Part shown: positions 41,542 to 49,788 of the stretch, in pieces
Layout of the letters: the number at the start of each line of letters is the position of its first letter
Numbering within the stretch: the first letter of the stretch is position 1
Assembly (NCBI GenBank): GCA_937925695.1
Contig: CALAMD010000044.1
Location: forward strand, 1-50,345
Length of the DNA: 50,345 bases
Reading direction: 5' to 3'
Origin: an uncultured Bacillaceae bacterium
GTDB taxonomy: Bacteria > Bacillota > Bacilli > Bacillales > Amphibacillaceae
Notes under the pieces: generated by a model
Seen by the model: the letters and a program-made list of their open reading frames with translations, nothing else
Databases searched by the model: none
Told to the model about the DNA's origin: nothing
Translations under genes and position numbers: made by a program

Positions 41542-42342
41542 CTATACCTCCTCGATTCTTGGTGCCCAGTGATTTGTTGGGCCATGACCACTACCAATAT
41601 TAAGAGAATGTTTAATGGCCAGTGTGACATATTTTTTTGCTTTTTCGACGGCTATGCGTAAGGGAAGGCCTTGGCTTAAGTAGGCAGTAATCGCTGCTGA
41701 TAATGTACAGCCAGTTCCGTGGGTGTTTTTTGTATATATTCGTTCGCTAGAAAATGCGTGTGTTTGCTTCCCATCGTAAAAATAATCAATGGCATCGCCT
41801 GCTAAATGCCCACCTTTAACAATGGCTGTTTGTGCCCCTAATTGATCAACGATATAAACAGCTGCTTCTTTCATATCCCCTTCTGTTTCAATTTTCTCCC
41901 CCGTTAGGACTTCAGCTTCTGGTATGTTTGGAGTTACAATCGTTGCTCGTGGCAATAGTTGTTTTTTTAAAAAATCCCGTGCATCGTCAGCAATTAGTGG
42001 ATCACCACTTGTAGCAACCATTACAGGGTCCATGACATAAGCAGCATTTAATTCGGTCATTTTGTTGAGTATCACTTTCATCATGTCAATATTGGCAATC
42101 ATTCCAGTTTTAAAAGCATGGACAGGAACATCGGAAATTACTGAGGTTAATTGTTGTTCAATCATTTCTAAAGGGAGATGATGCACGGCTTGAACTCCGG
42201 TCGTGTTTTGGGCAACGACAGAAGTAATGACAGACATACCATAACTTTTTAACTCTTGAAATGTTTTTAAGTCAGCTTGAATGCCTGCCCCACCAGTCGG
42301 ATCAGTACCAGCAATCGTCAGTGCACAAGGAATATGTTTCAT
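41542..42342 (-). CDS. thiD: Hydroxymethylpyrimidine (phosphate) kinase
   Basis: Phosphorylates HMP and HMP-P. Motifs are ALTIAGTDPTGGAGIQADLKTF at the start (TD replaces the more common SD), VMVATSGDPL, and the C-terminal KNTHGTGCTLSAAI anion hole. The ATG at 42342, 8 nt after GGAGG, gives 266 residues. It is first in thiD-thiM-thiE and is preceded by a TPP riboswitch and a terminator. Homologues may also act as pyridoxal kinases. Confidence 0.94.
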   Translation of the reverse strand: MKHIPCALTIAGTDPTGGAGIQADLKTFQELKSYGMSVITSVVAQNTTGVQAVHHLPLEMIEQQLTSVISDVPVHAFKTGMIANIDMMKVILNKMTELNAAYVMDPVMVATSGDPLIADDARDFLKKQLLPRATIVTPNIPEAEVLTGEKIETEGDMKEAAVYIVDQLGAQTAIVKGGHLAGDAIDYFYDGKQTHAFSSERIYTKNTHGTGCTLSAAITAYLSQGLPLRIAVEKAKKYVTLAIKHSLNIGSGHGPTNHWAPRIEEV

Positions 42343-42387
42343 TTGTTTCGCCTCCAATGATTAATTTGATAAGCAAAAAGTGATATA

Positions 42388-42424
42388 AAATGAAAAGTCA
42401 GATCCCTAATGAGGACCTGACTTT
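42388..42424 (-). terminator. Riboswitch-controlled terminator before thiD
   Basis: On the minus strand AAGTCAGGTCC pairs imperfectly with GGGATCTGACTT, followed by TTCATTTTAT. It lies between the TPP aptamer and the thiD start, as expected for transcription attenuation. Confidence 0.72.
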
Positions 42425-42454
42425 AAACGATAGAAAATAGACATGGAATGACTA

Positions 42455-42541
42455 CTTCCCTTCGCTGGCATTATCCAGATCAGGTCATTAAGGGTCGGAA
42501 AATGCATTTTCCTCTCAGCCTATATAGAGCACCCCTAGTAG
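42455..42541 (-). ncRNA. TPP riboswitch of thiDME
   Basis: On the minus strand the THI-box elements appear in order: GGGGTGCTC, GGCTGAGAGG, a P3-type hairpin, ACCCTTAATGACCTGATCTGG and ATAATGCCAGCG, ending AGGGAAG. These are the conserved TPP-binding core. It should repress thiDME when thiamine diphosphate is plentiful. Confidence 0.95.
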
Positions 42542-42676
42542 TTTAATAGTTTCCTATATTTAGTTATCTTCACTATAGCAGACGATTAGAAGCATGATAT
42601 ATTAGGATAGGACTAATGATCAAATTTTGACTGTATAATTTGTTTATTTATTTAAAAATATGAATCAGAAAACTTT

Positions 42677-43171
42677 TTAGTCCGGCTTTACACGTAAGAG
42701 TTGCTCACTTTTCACACGTAAAACAATTATATAAGCAATCGCTGCTCCAAAAAAACTACTTACTAAAAAGGAAGGAATATAAAACAATATGCCTACAGAA
42801 CTACCCATGACAATGTTAGCAATTGGTGCAGATAGTAATGAACCAAAGATGCCCGTTCCGACGACTTCGCCAATCGCTGCCCAGATTTTTTTTCCAAGTT
42901 TTTTATAAAGATAACCTGCTAGAAAAGCACCGACCATTCCCCCGGGAAAAGCTAAAATCGTACCTAGTCCTAACATGTTTCGGAGCAATCCGATGAGGAA
43001 AGCGACAATCACAGCTGGTCCAGGGCCAAGAATGACAGCTGTAATGACATTGACAGCATGTTGGACAGGATACGCTTTGGCGACGCCTGCGGGAAACCAA
43101 AGAATGTGTGAACCTAGTGTACCAATTGCAACGAGTACAGCCATTGTTGTTAATAAACGTGTTCGATTCAT
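42677..43171 (-). CDS. thiW: Thiazole ECF S-component ThiW
   Basis: Membrane protein of about five helices that imports the thiazole moiety for ThiM. The SHILWFPAGVAKAYPVQHAVNVITAVILGP segment is the ThiW family signature. The length of 164 residues is normal. Two adjacent ATG codons (43174, 43171) follow AAGGAGG; the second has better spacing. It has its own TPP riboswitch, which supports the assignment. It depends on an EcfA1-A2-T module such as the one in this window. Confidence 0.92.
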   Translation of the reverse strand: MNRTRLLTTMAVLVAIGTLGSHILWFPAGVAKAYPVQHAVNVITAVILGPGPAVIVAFLIGLLRNMLGLGTILAFPGGMVGAFLAGYLYKKLGKKIWAAIGEVVGTGIFGSLLSAPIANIVMGSSVGILFYIPSFLVSSFFGAAIAYIIVLRVKSEQLLRVKPD

Positions 43172-43239
43172 CATAACCTCCTTTCATAGGGATGGATAGA
43201 GGATCATTTGCTGCTAACAAAGGGATTCTTTTCGCATGC

Positions 43240-43271
43240 AAAAAAGCCAGGCCTATAACGTAAGACCTGAC
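43240..43271 (-). terminator. Riboswitch-controlled terminator before thiW
   Basis: GTCAGGTCT pairs with AGGCCTGGC (with G-U pairs), followed by TTTTTT on the minus strand, between the TPP aptamer and thiW. Confidence 0.82.
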
Positions 43272-43317
43272 TTAAATAAGCTCGTTGAAAAATAGATCAG
43301 ACTATCTATCAGTCTAA

Positions 43318-43408
43318 CTACTTCCCTCCGCTGGTATGATCCAGATCAGGTCAATAAGAGTTGGAAACAATGTTCCTCTCAGCCCATTTACATGGACACC
43401 CCTAGTAG
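43318..43408 (-). ncRNA. TPP riboswitch of thiW
   Basis: The minus strand has GGGGTGTCC, GGGCTGAGAGG, a P3-type arm, ACTCTTATTGACCTGATCTGG and ATCATACCAGCG, ending AGGGAAG. It is clearly homologous to the thiD riboswitch 870 bp away, with divergence mostly in the stems. Confidence 0.95.
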
Positions 43409-43574
43409 TATTAGAATTATTCAATTTTTCTAGACAATTCAAGGGTAACAAATAAATTAACATATGTCACGTGTTTTTTAAGAATGGTAAAAAGTATCCT
43501 GATGTTTAATTGTCTTTTACAATATGAAAAGCTATGATGATCTTGTCAAAGGTAATTGTGAGGGAGGATGGAAC

Positions 43575-44510
43575 ATGGCGTATGAACATAGTACATTAGA
43601 CCAGCAAATATTAGATTGGATAAAAAATCAGGTAGATCCACAGGCTACGATTACATCGATACGGCGCTTGAAAGGAAGCACATCCTCATCTTTATATCAG
43701 ATTCAGTTACATACAGGCAATGGGTTACAGGATGTTGTTTTACGTAAATTAGATAATTTGAAATGGTTACAGGAAGAACCTGATTTAGCGCTTCATGAAG
43801 CAGCGGGCTTGACATATGCTGAGCGAGTCGATGTGATTACACCCCAATTGCTTGCCTATGATGCTAAAGGGGATATTTGTGGGGTACCGCTCGTGTTAAT
43901 GAGTATGTTAGCAGGAAATGTACAGTTGAAGCCAGACAATATGCAAAAGTGGTTGGATGAGTTAGCTAAAACACTTGCAAACATTCATCAACTGGATGGT
44001 GAGGGTTTTAATTGGAATTATTACATGTATCAAGATTTAACGACCTTTACAGTTCCATTGTGGACTTCTAACCCAAATGTGTGGGCTCGAATCATTACTT
44101 ATGCTAAATTATCACCACCAGCCTATCAATCTTGCTTTATTCACCGTGATTATCACCCGACCAATGTACTTTTTAACGGTGAAGTTGTTAGTGGTGTCGT
44201 TGATTGGATCAATGCTTGCCGTGGACCTGCCGGGGTTGATGTGGGACACTGTCGATTAAATTTAGCTTTATTGTATGACGTTAATGTAGCCGATCAATTT
44301 TTATTTGCTTATCAACATCATGCACCAGAAGTGTTTGTTTACGATGTATACTGGGACATTATTTCTGTCATTGACTTTGTTTTTGGACCACCAACCGTTT
44401 ATCCAGGTTGGGAGGCTTTTGGTGTGACCGGATTAACAAACGAAATGATGGAACAGCGAATGGATGCCTATGTTCAGAGTCTCGCTAAACGGTTGTATAA
44501 TTCCCAGTGA
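43575..44510 (+). CDS. Aminoglycoside/choline kinase-fold phosphotransferase
   Basis: Kinase-fold protein of the APH family. The catalytic loop is FIHRDYHPTNVLF (HxDxxxxN) and the metal-binding segment is GVVDWINACRGPAGVDVGHCR (DxD region shifted to VVDW). The ATG at 43575 has AGGGAGG 7 nt upstream; this gives 311 residues. Such genes near thiamine loci can be thiamine kinases or unrelated small-molecule kinases. Here it is divergent from thiW and is not obviously under a TPP riboswitch, so the substrate is open; antibiotic resistance should not be assumed. Confidence 0.8.
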   Translation: MAYEHSTLDQQILDWIKNQVDPQATITSIRRLKGSTSSSLYQIQLHTGNGLQDVVLRKLDNLKWLQEEPDLALHEAAGLTYAERVDVITPQLLAYDAKGDICGVPLVLMSMLAGNVQLKPDNMQKWLDELAKTLANIHQLDGEGFNWNYYMYQDLTTFTVPLWTSNPNVWARIITYAKLSPPAYQSCFIHRDYHPTNVLFNGEVVSGVVDWINACRGPAGVDVGHCRLNLALLYDVNVADQFLFAYQHHAPEVFVYDVYWDIISVIDFVFGPPTVYPGWEAFGVTGLTNEMMEQRMDAYVQSLAKRLYNSQ

Positions 44511-44531
44511 CAACTCTGGTAACATGATCTA

Positions 44532-45425
44532 TCATTCTTTCTTTTTACCGACTAAAATTTCCACGTGTACGGTTATCTCGGTAACTCGACTGTCTAAAAA
44601 TTGATTGATTTTGTCGTTTGAAGCGTGCCAAGTCAACGGTGTCATCTTCAATAATGATTTGAGTAATGATTGGTTTAATTGAATTTGATACGTCAATGTT
44701 TGGTGCTTGATTACTTGGAAATTTACATTAAAGCCGCTTACGACACCTTTATTACTATAATCTTGCTGTTTTCGATTCTGATAAAAGAATTGTCTTAATT
44801 CTTGTAAGTAATTTTTGCCGGGAATAACCTTGATTATTAGGCCATCATCTCCTAACAAACGTGTAAATTCTTGATAATTTGCAGGTGACAAAATATTTAA
44901 GATAACTTGAAAACTTTTGTCAGTAAACGGGCTGTTGGCAATATCTGCGACTAGCCAACTCAATGAATCATAATGTTTGGCGGCTTCAATTATACCAGCT
45001 TTGGAAATATCTAATCCGAAGCCGATCGTTTTCTGACCATATTTTTCACGTAATAACTTTGAAATATTATATAGATGAGAGCCTTCGCCAGTACCCATAT
45101 CAATCATTGTTAAGTCTGTATTTACATTCAATTGTTTATCAATTATCATCGCAATTTCGTTCGTTAACGGAGTAAATAGCTCACTGTTCGTAATGACATT
45201 CCGTCTTGATACAAATAATTCTTTGTCATACTGTGACGGAATAGAACGTGTCATCAAATGAATATATCCTTGACGAGCAAAATCAAAGGTATGGTTTCGC
45301 TGGCAGACGAGACTCTTCTCGGCAATAACTTGCATCTGTGCTTGACAGATGGGGCACTTCAAAAGTTGTTCAAATCGGCTGAATCGCAAAGCACTGCGAG
45401 TTAGTTTGCTTAATCTTTGAGTCAC
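44532..45425 (-). CDS. rlmA: 23S rRNA (guanine-N1) methyltransferase, RlmA family
   Basis: N-terminal zinc ribbon with CPICQAQM and CQRNH (two cysteine pairs, the fourth ligand a histidine), followed by a class I SAM methyltransferase domain with motif I DMGTGEGSHL and the ILSPANYQEFTRLL segment typical of RlmA. The family methylates G745 or G748 of 23S rRNA; in Gram-positives the G748 form (RlmA-II/TlrB) is usual. The GTG at 45425 has AAGGTG upstream. The length is 297 residues, somewhat long. It lies 10 nt after the deacetylase and converges with the phosphotransferase. Confidence 0.85.
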   Translation of the reverse strand: MTQRLSKLTRSALRFSRFEQLLKCPICQAQMQVIAEKSLVCQRNHTFDFARQGYIHLMTRSIPSQYDKELFVSRRNVITNSELFTPLTNEIAMIIDKQLNVNTDLTMIDMGTGEGSHLYNISKLLREKYGQKTIGFGLDISKAGIIEAAKHYDSLSWLVADIANSPFTDKSFQVILNILSPANYQEFTRLLGDDGLIIKVIPGKNYLQELRQFFYQNRKQQDYSNKGVVSGFNVNFQVIKHQTLTYQIQLNQSLLKSLLKMTPLTWHASNDKINQFLDSRVTEITVHVEILVGKKKE

Positions 45426-45435
45426 GTTTATCACC

Positions 45436-46287
45436 TTATTCTAATATTTCTCCTTCAAGGGTAACAAATTCAAATCCTTGTTCCCGGAGCAAGGGAATAG
45501 CTTTCTTCACACCTTCTGCGGTTCCACTTTGGGGTTGGTTCATATGTAACAACGCAATTGATCCAGGCTTCGCTTGTAGCAAGGCATTTTTGACTTGCTC
45601 ACTTGTATAAGTTGCACCAGCGTCCCCTAGGATATCATAGTTAACGACTTCATACCCGAGAGATTGGACAATTTTTACCGCCACTTCATCATAATAAGCA
45701 GTACCTGATCTAAATAAGGTCATCTTCTTACCGACTAATGCTTGAACTGTCTCGTGATTTTGCATCACTTCTTCATACACTTCTTCAGGTGAAGTTGTTG
45801 CTTGAATCCCCCAAGCTTCACCACCATTTACTGATAAAGGCAAGTGTTCAGTACCATGATTTTCAATTTGAAAGTTTGGGTGATTGGCTAATTCAAGAAA
45901 GATCTCTTGATTTGCCATGATCCATCGTTGATTGATAAACAGAGTCGCTGGAATATTTTCTTCGATTAAAAATGAGATCAATTCTTCATCATACCCACTG
46001 CCATAATCTCCGCCACAGGCATCGAAGGTTAAAGCAATCTTTTTATTATCAGTTTTAATCCTAGTTTTTACCCCAGTAACTTGTTCACCCCATTCTTGTG
46101 GTTCTAGTGTCTTAAAAGGTGTCATCACAATAGTTGGAGTTGTGAATCTTTCCCATTCACTCGTTTTCGCATCGATATATGTTTCTTTGTTCGGGGCATG
46201 ATTGCTCTCTAGCGGTAATGTATCCTGACAACCCTGTAATATACTCATAAATAGTAAAAGGCTAAGAAAAAAGCTTGTTTTTTTCAA
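45436..46287 (-). CDS. Polysaccharide deacetylase lipoprotein (NodB domain)
   Basis: Predicted cell-surface carbohydrate esterase 4. The signal peptide ends at a lipobox ILQGC (Cys20). The NodB domain starts at about residue 80 with IALTFDACGGDYGSG; the aspartate is kept, but the usual DDGP is replaced by DACGG, as in a known subgroup. The metal histidines are in NHGTEHLPL. A C-terminal SIALLHMNQPQSG gives the last motif. It may deacetylate peptidoglycan or other glycans; substrate unknown. The length is 283 residues. Confidence 0.87.
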   Translation of the reverse strand: MKKTSFFLSLLLFMSILQGCQDTLPLESNHAPNKETYIDAKTSEWERFTTPTIVMTPFKTLEPQEWGEQVTGVKTRIKTDNKKIALTFDACGGDYGSGYDEELISFLIEENIPATLFINQRWIMANQEIFLELANHPNFQIENHGTEHLPLSVNGGEAWGIQATTSPEEVYEEVMQNHETVQALVGKKMTLFRSGTAYYDEVAVKIVQSLGYEVVNYDILGDAGATYTSEQVKNALLQAKPGSIALLHMNQPQSGTAEGVKKAIPLLREQGFEFVTLEGEILE

Positions 46288-46316
46288 CGCTAAAACCTCT
46301 CATTCAAAAAATCTTA

Positions 46317-46991
46317 TCACCATAAGGTCCAAGGAAATTTTTTCGGAGGGTTGGCTTGAAAAGATAACCACTCTTTAGATGTCGTATGAGGGAATGCTAA
46401 TGTATGGGCCCATAACGCGATTTGTTCACCGGGTTGATTTACTTTTACGCCGTATTTTTGGTCACCAAATAAAGGATGACCGATTGTCGCTAATTGTACA
46501 CGTATTTGATGGGAACGACCGGTATGTAATTGTACAGCCAGCAGGCTAAGTTGTTCTTGCTGATTATGGTCTAATACTTCATAGGTTAACACCGCTTTTT
46601 TTCCTTGGCGGTGGTTCTTAGCTACAGGATAAACTTTATTTTTCTTCCGATCTTTATACAAATAGTGAACAAGCTTGCCATTTGATTGCTTGGGAATTCC
46701 CCGTACAACAGCTAAATAAGTTCGTTGAAAATCATTTCTGCGGATAGCGTCTGATAAGCGGGAAGCGGCTTTTGAGGTCTTCGCGAATACAATGACACCT
46801 CCGACTGGTCGATCTAACCGGTGAACGAGTCCGAGAAAAACATTACCTGGCTTGTGATCTCGTTTTTTAATATATTCTTTCAACAGATTGAGTAAATCTT
46901 TATCACCTGAACGATCTTGTTGTACAGGAACGTTTACCGGTTTTTCAATAACGAGTAAATGATTATCTTCGTAAATAATTGGAACTTCCAT
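46317..46991 (-). CDS. RluA-family pseudouridine synthase
   Basis: Isomerises uridine in RNA. The catalytic segment GLVHRLDRPVGGVIVFAKT contains the essential aspartate in HRLDR, the ENHLLVIEKPVNVPVQ opening is typical, and LHTGRSHQIRVQLATIGHPLFGD is the second signature. The length of 224 residues lacks an N-terminal S4 domain, as in the short RluA/RluE-like forms. Target (rRNA or tRNA) cannot be told. Confidence 0.92.
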   Translation of the reverse strand: MEVPIIYEDNHLLVIEKPVNVPVQQDRSGDKDLLNLLKEYIKKRDHKPGNVFLGLVHRLDRPVGGVIVFAKTSKAASRLSDAIRRNDFQRTYLAVVRGIPKQSNGKLVHYLYKDRKKNKVYPVAKNHRQGKKAVLTYEVLDHNQQEQLSLLAVQLHTGRSHQIRVQLATIGHPLFGDQKYGVKVNQPGEQIALWAHTLAFPHTTSKEWLSFQANPPKKFPWTLW

Positions 46992-47079
46992 CGGAACCTA
47001 TCAGTCCTTATCGTAATATGATGTATGTTCATTATAAGGGAAGAAAAATAGAGAATAAAGTAATGCTTGTTGAAAGAAC

Positions 47080-47099
47080 ATTCAAAGATACATTTGAAT
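47080..47099. promoter_or_regulatory. Metal-regulator operator O1
   Basis: ATTCAAA-N6-TTTGAAT, a perfect 7-bp inverted repeat ending 7 bp before the -35 of the cad promoter. It matches the CadC/CzrA-type operator pattern TCAAA-N6-TTTGA. Confidence 0.75.
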
Positions 47100-47106
47100 A
47101 TAATGT

Positions 47107-47135
47107 TTGACATTGATATAAAGCCATTTTATACT
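47107..47135 (+). promoter_or_regulatory. Sigma-A promoter of cadC-cadA
   Basis: TTGACA (47107-47112) and TATACT (47130-47135) with 17-bp spacing, a near-consensus promoter flanked by two operator palindromes. Confidence 0.85.
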
Positions 47136-47147
47136 ATATTCAAACAC

Positions 47148-47163
47148 TCAAATGAACGTTTGA
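47148..47163. promoter_or_regulatory. Metal-regulator operator O2
   Basis: TCAAA-TGAACG-TTTGA, a 5-bp perfect inverted repeat just after the predicted transcription start, the classical position of the CadC operator. Confidence 0.75.
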
Positions 47164-47177
47164 ATGAGGTGACCACC

Positions 47178-47543
47178 TTGGCTAAAAATGAACAGCAAGC
47201 ATTATTTTGTCATGATAAAGAGAATGTCAAACGGATCAAACCAAAAATGAAAGATGTAGAAGATGTTGAACAAATTTTCAAGGCCTTAGCTGATCCAACT
47301 CGATTAAAAATTACCTATGCACTTACGTTAGCAAAGGAATTATGTGTCCATGATGTCGCCAATATTATTGGTTCAACGACAGCAACTGCTTCTCATCATT
47401 TGCGGTTGCTAAAACATATGAAATTGGCGAAGGATCGAAAAGAAGGGAAATTGGTGTTTTATTCCCTAGATGATGATCATGTTCGCCAACTTGTTTATAT
47501 TGCCATGATTCATGCCAAAGAGGGTGAAACCAATGAGTCATAA
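47178..47543 (+). CDS. cadC: ArsR/SmtB-family metal-sensing repressor, CadC-like
   Basis: Represses its own operon until metal binds. The winged helix contains STTATASHHLRLLKHM (recognition helix) and RKEGKLVFYSLDDDHV. S. aureus CadC senses Cd/Pb through Cys7, Cys11, Cys58 and Cys60; here only Cys11 and Cys56 are visible and the last is His58 (ELCVHD), so ligand choice may differ. The C-terminal helix keeps Asp/His (DDDHVRQL, IHAKEG) like the zinc-sensing alpha-5 site. The TTG at 47178, 6 nt after GAGGTG, gives 121 residues, equal to CadC; the longer frame would start inside the promoter. Confidence 0.88.
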   Translation: MAKNEQQALFCHDKENVKRIKPKMKDVEDVEQIFKALADPTRLKITYALTLAKELCVHDVANIIGSTTATASHHLRLLKHMKLAKDRKEGKLVFYSLDDDHVRQLVYIAMIHAKEGETNES

Positions 47544-49653
47544 ACAGACGGTTTATCGATTGCAAGGATTGAGTTGCACCAATTGTGCAGCCAAATTCGA
47601 ACAAAATATTAGAAATATTGAATCTGTTCAAGATGTACAATTGAATTTTGGGGCAGCAAAAGTAACGGTAATCGGCGAGGTAACCCGTGAAGAAATTGAA
47701 GCAGCGGGTGCTTTTGATCAAATTAAAGTATTCCCTGAAGATGAGCCTCCGATACGAGAGAAAAAGCAATCATTTTTTCAAATAAAATACAATATTTTAA
47801 TTCTTATCGCAGTTGCTTTCATAATCCTAGGCTATGCCTTGTCCTTTACAATGGGCTCCAAACACTTGATAACGATTCTATCATTTATCATCGCAATAAT
47901 GATTGGCGGATATGATTTATTTAAAGTTGGCCTCAAAAATTTATCCCGTTTAGAATTTGATATGAAAACATTGATGACAATTGCTGTAATTGGCGCTACC
48001 ATTATTGGTGAATGGGCTGAAGCCGCTGTCGTGGTGTTTTTATTTGCTATTAGTGAAGCGCTAGAAGGGTATTCAATTGATAAGGCACGTCAATCAATTC
48101 ATTCTTTAATGGAACTTGCTCCAGAGCGAGCGCAGGTGAGACGGAATGGGCATGTCAGCGAACTTCCTGTTGAAGATATCTTGATTGGCGATATTATGCT
48201 TATTAAACCTGGTGAAAAAATTGCTATGGATGGTGAAGTGATTAAAGGGGAATCATCCATTAACCAGGCAGCCATTACCGGTGAGTCAATTCCTGTGCAT
48301 AAAACAGTCGGTGATGAAGTTTTTGCTGGAACGATAAATGAAGAAGGATTTTTAGAAGTTCGGGTAACTAAATTAGTAGGTGATACGACCATCGCTAAAA
48401 TCATTCATTTAGTTGAAGAAGCCCAGGCTGAAAAGGCCCCTTCCCAACAATTTGTTGATAAGTTTGCGAAATATTACACACCAGCGATTATGGTGATTGC
48501 TTTGCTTGTTGCTGTTATTCCGCCACTTTTCTTTGTTGGGTCGTGGTCAGAATGGATCTACCTTGGTTTAGCTGTTCTTGTTGTCGGTTGTCCCTGTGCG
48601 CTTGTCATTTCTACACCAGTTGCGATTGTAACCGCCATTGGTCATGCGGCGCGACGGGGTGTGTTAATTAAAGGTGGCATTCATTTAGAAGAAGCTGGTA
48701 AGCTCCAAGCAATCGCCTTTGATAAGACAGGTACACTCACGGAAGGAAAACCACAAGTAACCGATGTATTATCTGTATCTAACTTAACAAAAGAAAGAAT
48801 TCTTGGAATTGCTAGAGCGATTGAGGTGTATTCCCAACATCCCCTTGCATCAGCGATTATTCATGAAGCCGATAAAGTTGGTGTTCCATCTTTAGAGGCA
48901 AATGATTTTCAGTCTATTACAGGTAAAGGGGCTGTAGCAGTTATCGAGGACGAAAAATACTATATTGGTAATTTGCGTTTATTTTCTGAGCAAATGGAAA
49001 TTACGAAACAAATAACTGCTAAGATCAAACAATTTGAAGAAGAAGGAAAAACTGTCATCCTCCTCGGTACAAAGACGGAGATACTCGGGATCTTTGCTGC
49101 CGCTGATCAAGTGCGTAAAAATAGTGGTACGATCATGAAAAAATTAGCTAAGTATGGTATCCGTAGAACTGTTTTATTAACAGGTGATAATCAAGCAACT
49201 GGTCATGCAATTGGGCAGCAACTTCATATAGATGAAATAAGAGCGGAATTGTTACCAGAGGACAAATTAACAGCCATAAAATCGTTACAGCAAACATATG
49301 GATATGTAGGGATGGTTGGTGACGGGATAAATGATGCTCCTGCACTGGCAACGGCTTCCGTAGGTATTGCCATGGGTGGCGTAGGTACAGATACAGCCTT
49401 AGAAACAGCAGATATCGCTTTAATGGCTGATGATTTAGAACAACTCCCAAATACGATCGCATTAAGTAGGAAAACATTGCGTGTGATCAAACAAAATATT
49501 TCTTTTTCCTTATTAGTGAAACTGATTGCGTTACTACTCGTTATCCCTGGCTGGTTGACGCTTTGGCTGGCAATTTTCGCAGATGTTGGTGCGACCTTAA
49601 TCGTTGTTTTGAACTCGATGCGCTTAATGAAAGTGCGGGACTTTGCAATGTAA
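47533..49653 (+). CDS. cadA: P1B-type cation-exporting ATPase (CadA/ZntA-like)
   Basis: Exports Cd, Zn or Pb. One N-terminal heavy-metal domain has CTNC (Cys15, Cys18). The membrane metal site is CPC (about residue 353), the phosphorylated aspartate is in DKTGTLTEGK (about 396), the HP motif is YSQHPLA, and the hinge is GDGINDAPAL (about 596). The last membrane helices have the KLIALLLVIPGWLTLWLAIFADVGATLIVVLNSMRL pattern of Zn/Cd pumps, including the aspartate of the second metal ligand. The ATG at 47533 lies inside the end of cadC (11-nt overlap), so the two are coupled. The length is 706 residues. Confidence 0.93.
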   Translation: MSHKQTVYRLQGLSCTNCAAKFEQNIRNIESVQDVQLNFGAAKVTVIGEVTREEIEAAGAFDQIKVFPEDEPPIREKKQSFFQIKYNILILIAVAFIILGYALSFTMGSKHLITILSFIIAIMIGGYDLFKVGLKNLSRLEFDMKTLMTIAVIGATIIGEWAEAAVVVFLFAISEALEGYSIDKARQSIHSLMELAPERAQVRRNGHVSELPVEDILIGDIMLIKPGEKIAMDGEVIKGESSINQAAITGESIPVHKTVGDEVFAGTINEEGFLEVRVTKLVGDTTIAKIIHLVEEAQAEKAPSQQFVDKFAKYYTPAIMVIALLVAVIPPLFFVGSWSEWIYLGLAVLVVGCPCALVISTPVAIVTAIGHAARRGVLIKGGIHLEEAGKLQAIAFDKTGTLTEGKPQVTDVLSVSNLTKERILGIARAIEVYSQHPLASAIIHEADKVGVPSLEANDFQSITGKGAVAVIEDEKYYIGNLRLFSEQMEITKQITAKIKQFEEEGKTVILLGTKTEILGIFAAADQVRKNSGTIMKKLAKYGIRRTVLLTGDNQATGHAIGQQLHIDEIRAELLPEDKLTAIKSLQQTYGYVGMVGDGINDAPALATASVGIAMGGVGTDTALETADIALMADDLEQLPNTIALSRKTLRVIKQNISFSLLVKLIALLLVIPGWLTLWLAIFADVGATLIVVLNSMRLMKVRDFAM

Positions 49654-49788
49654 AGGGATATGGTTTGTTTGTGTACTGCTCACACGGTAAAACGTGTATG
49701 ATATAAGGAAGTTGTTTAGCATACAAGATTGTTTAGGGATATTTATGTGTATTCTTTCACTGAATAATGGGCGGGATGGTGTTTACTA
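49654..49788. other. Short gap after cadA
   Basis: Contains a small perfect hairpin ACACG-GTAAAA-CGTGT near 49681-49698, without a T run. Nothing else could be assigned. Confidence 0.3.

Noticed and set aside
43575..44510. Antibiotic resistance kinase
   Set aside because: The APH fold is shared by many metabolic kinases and nothing in the context points to resistance.
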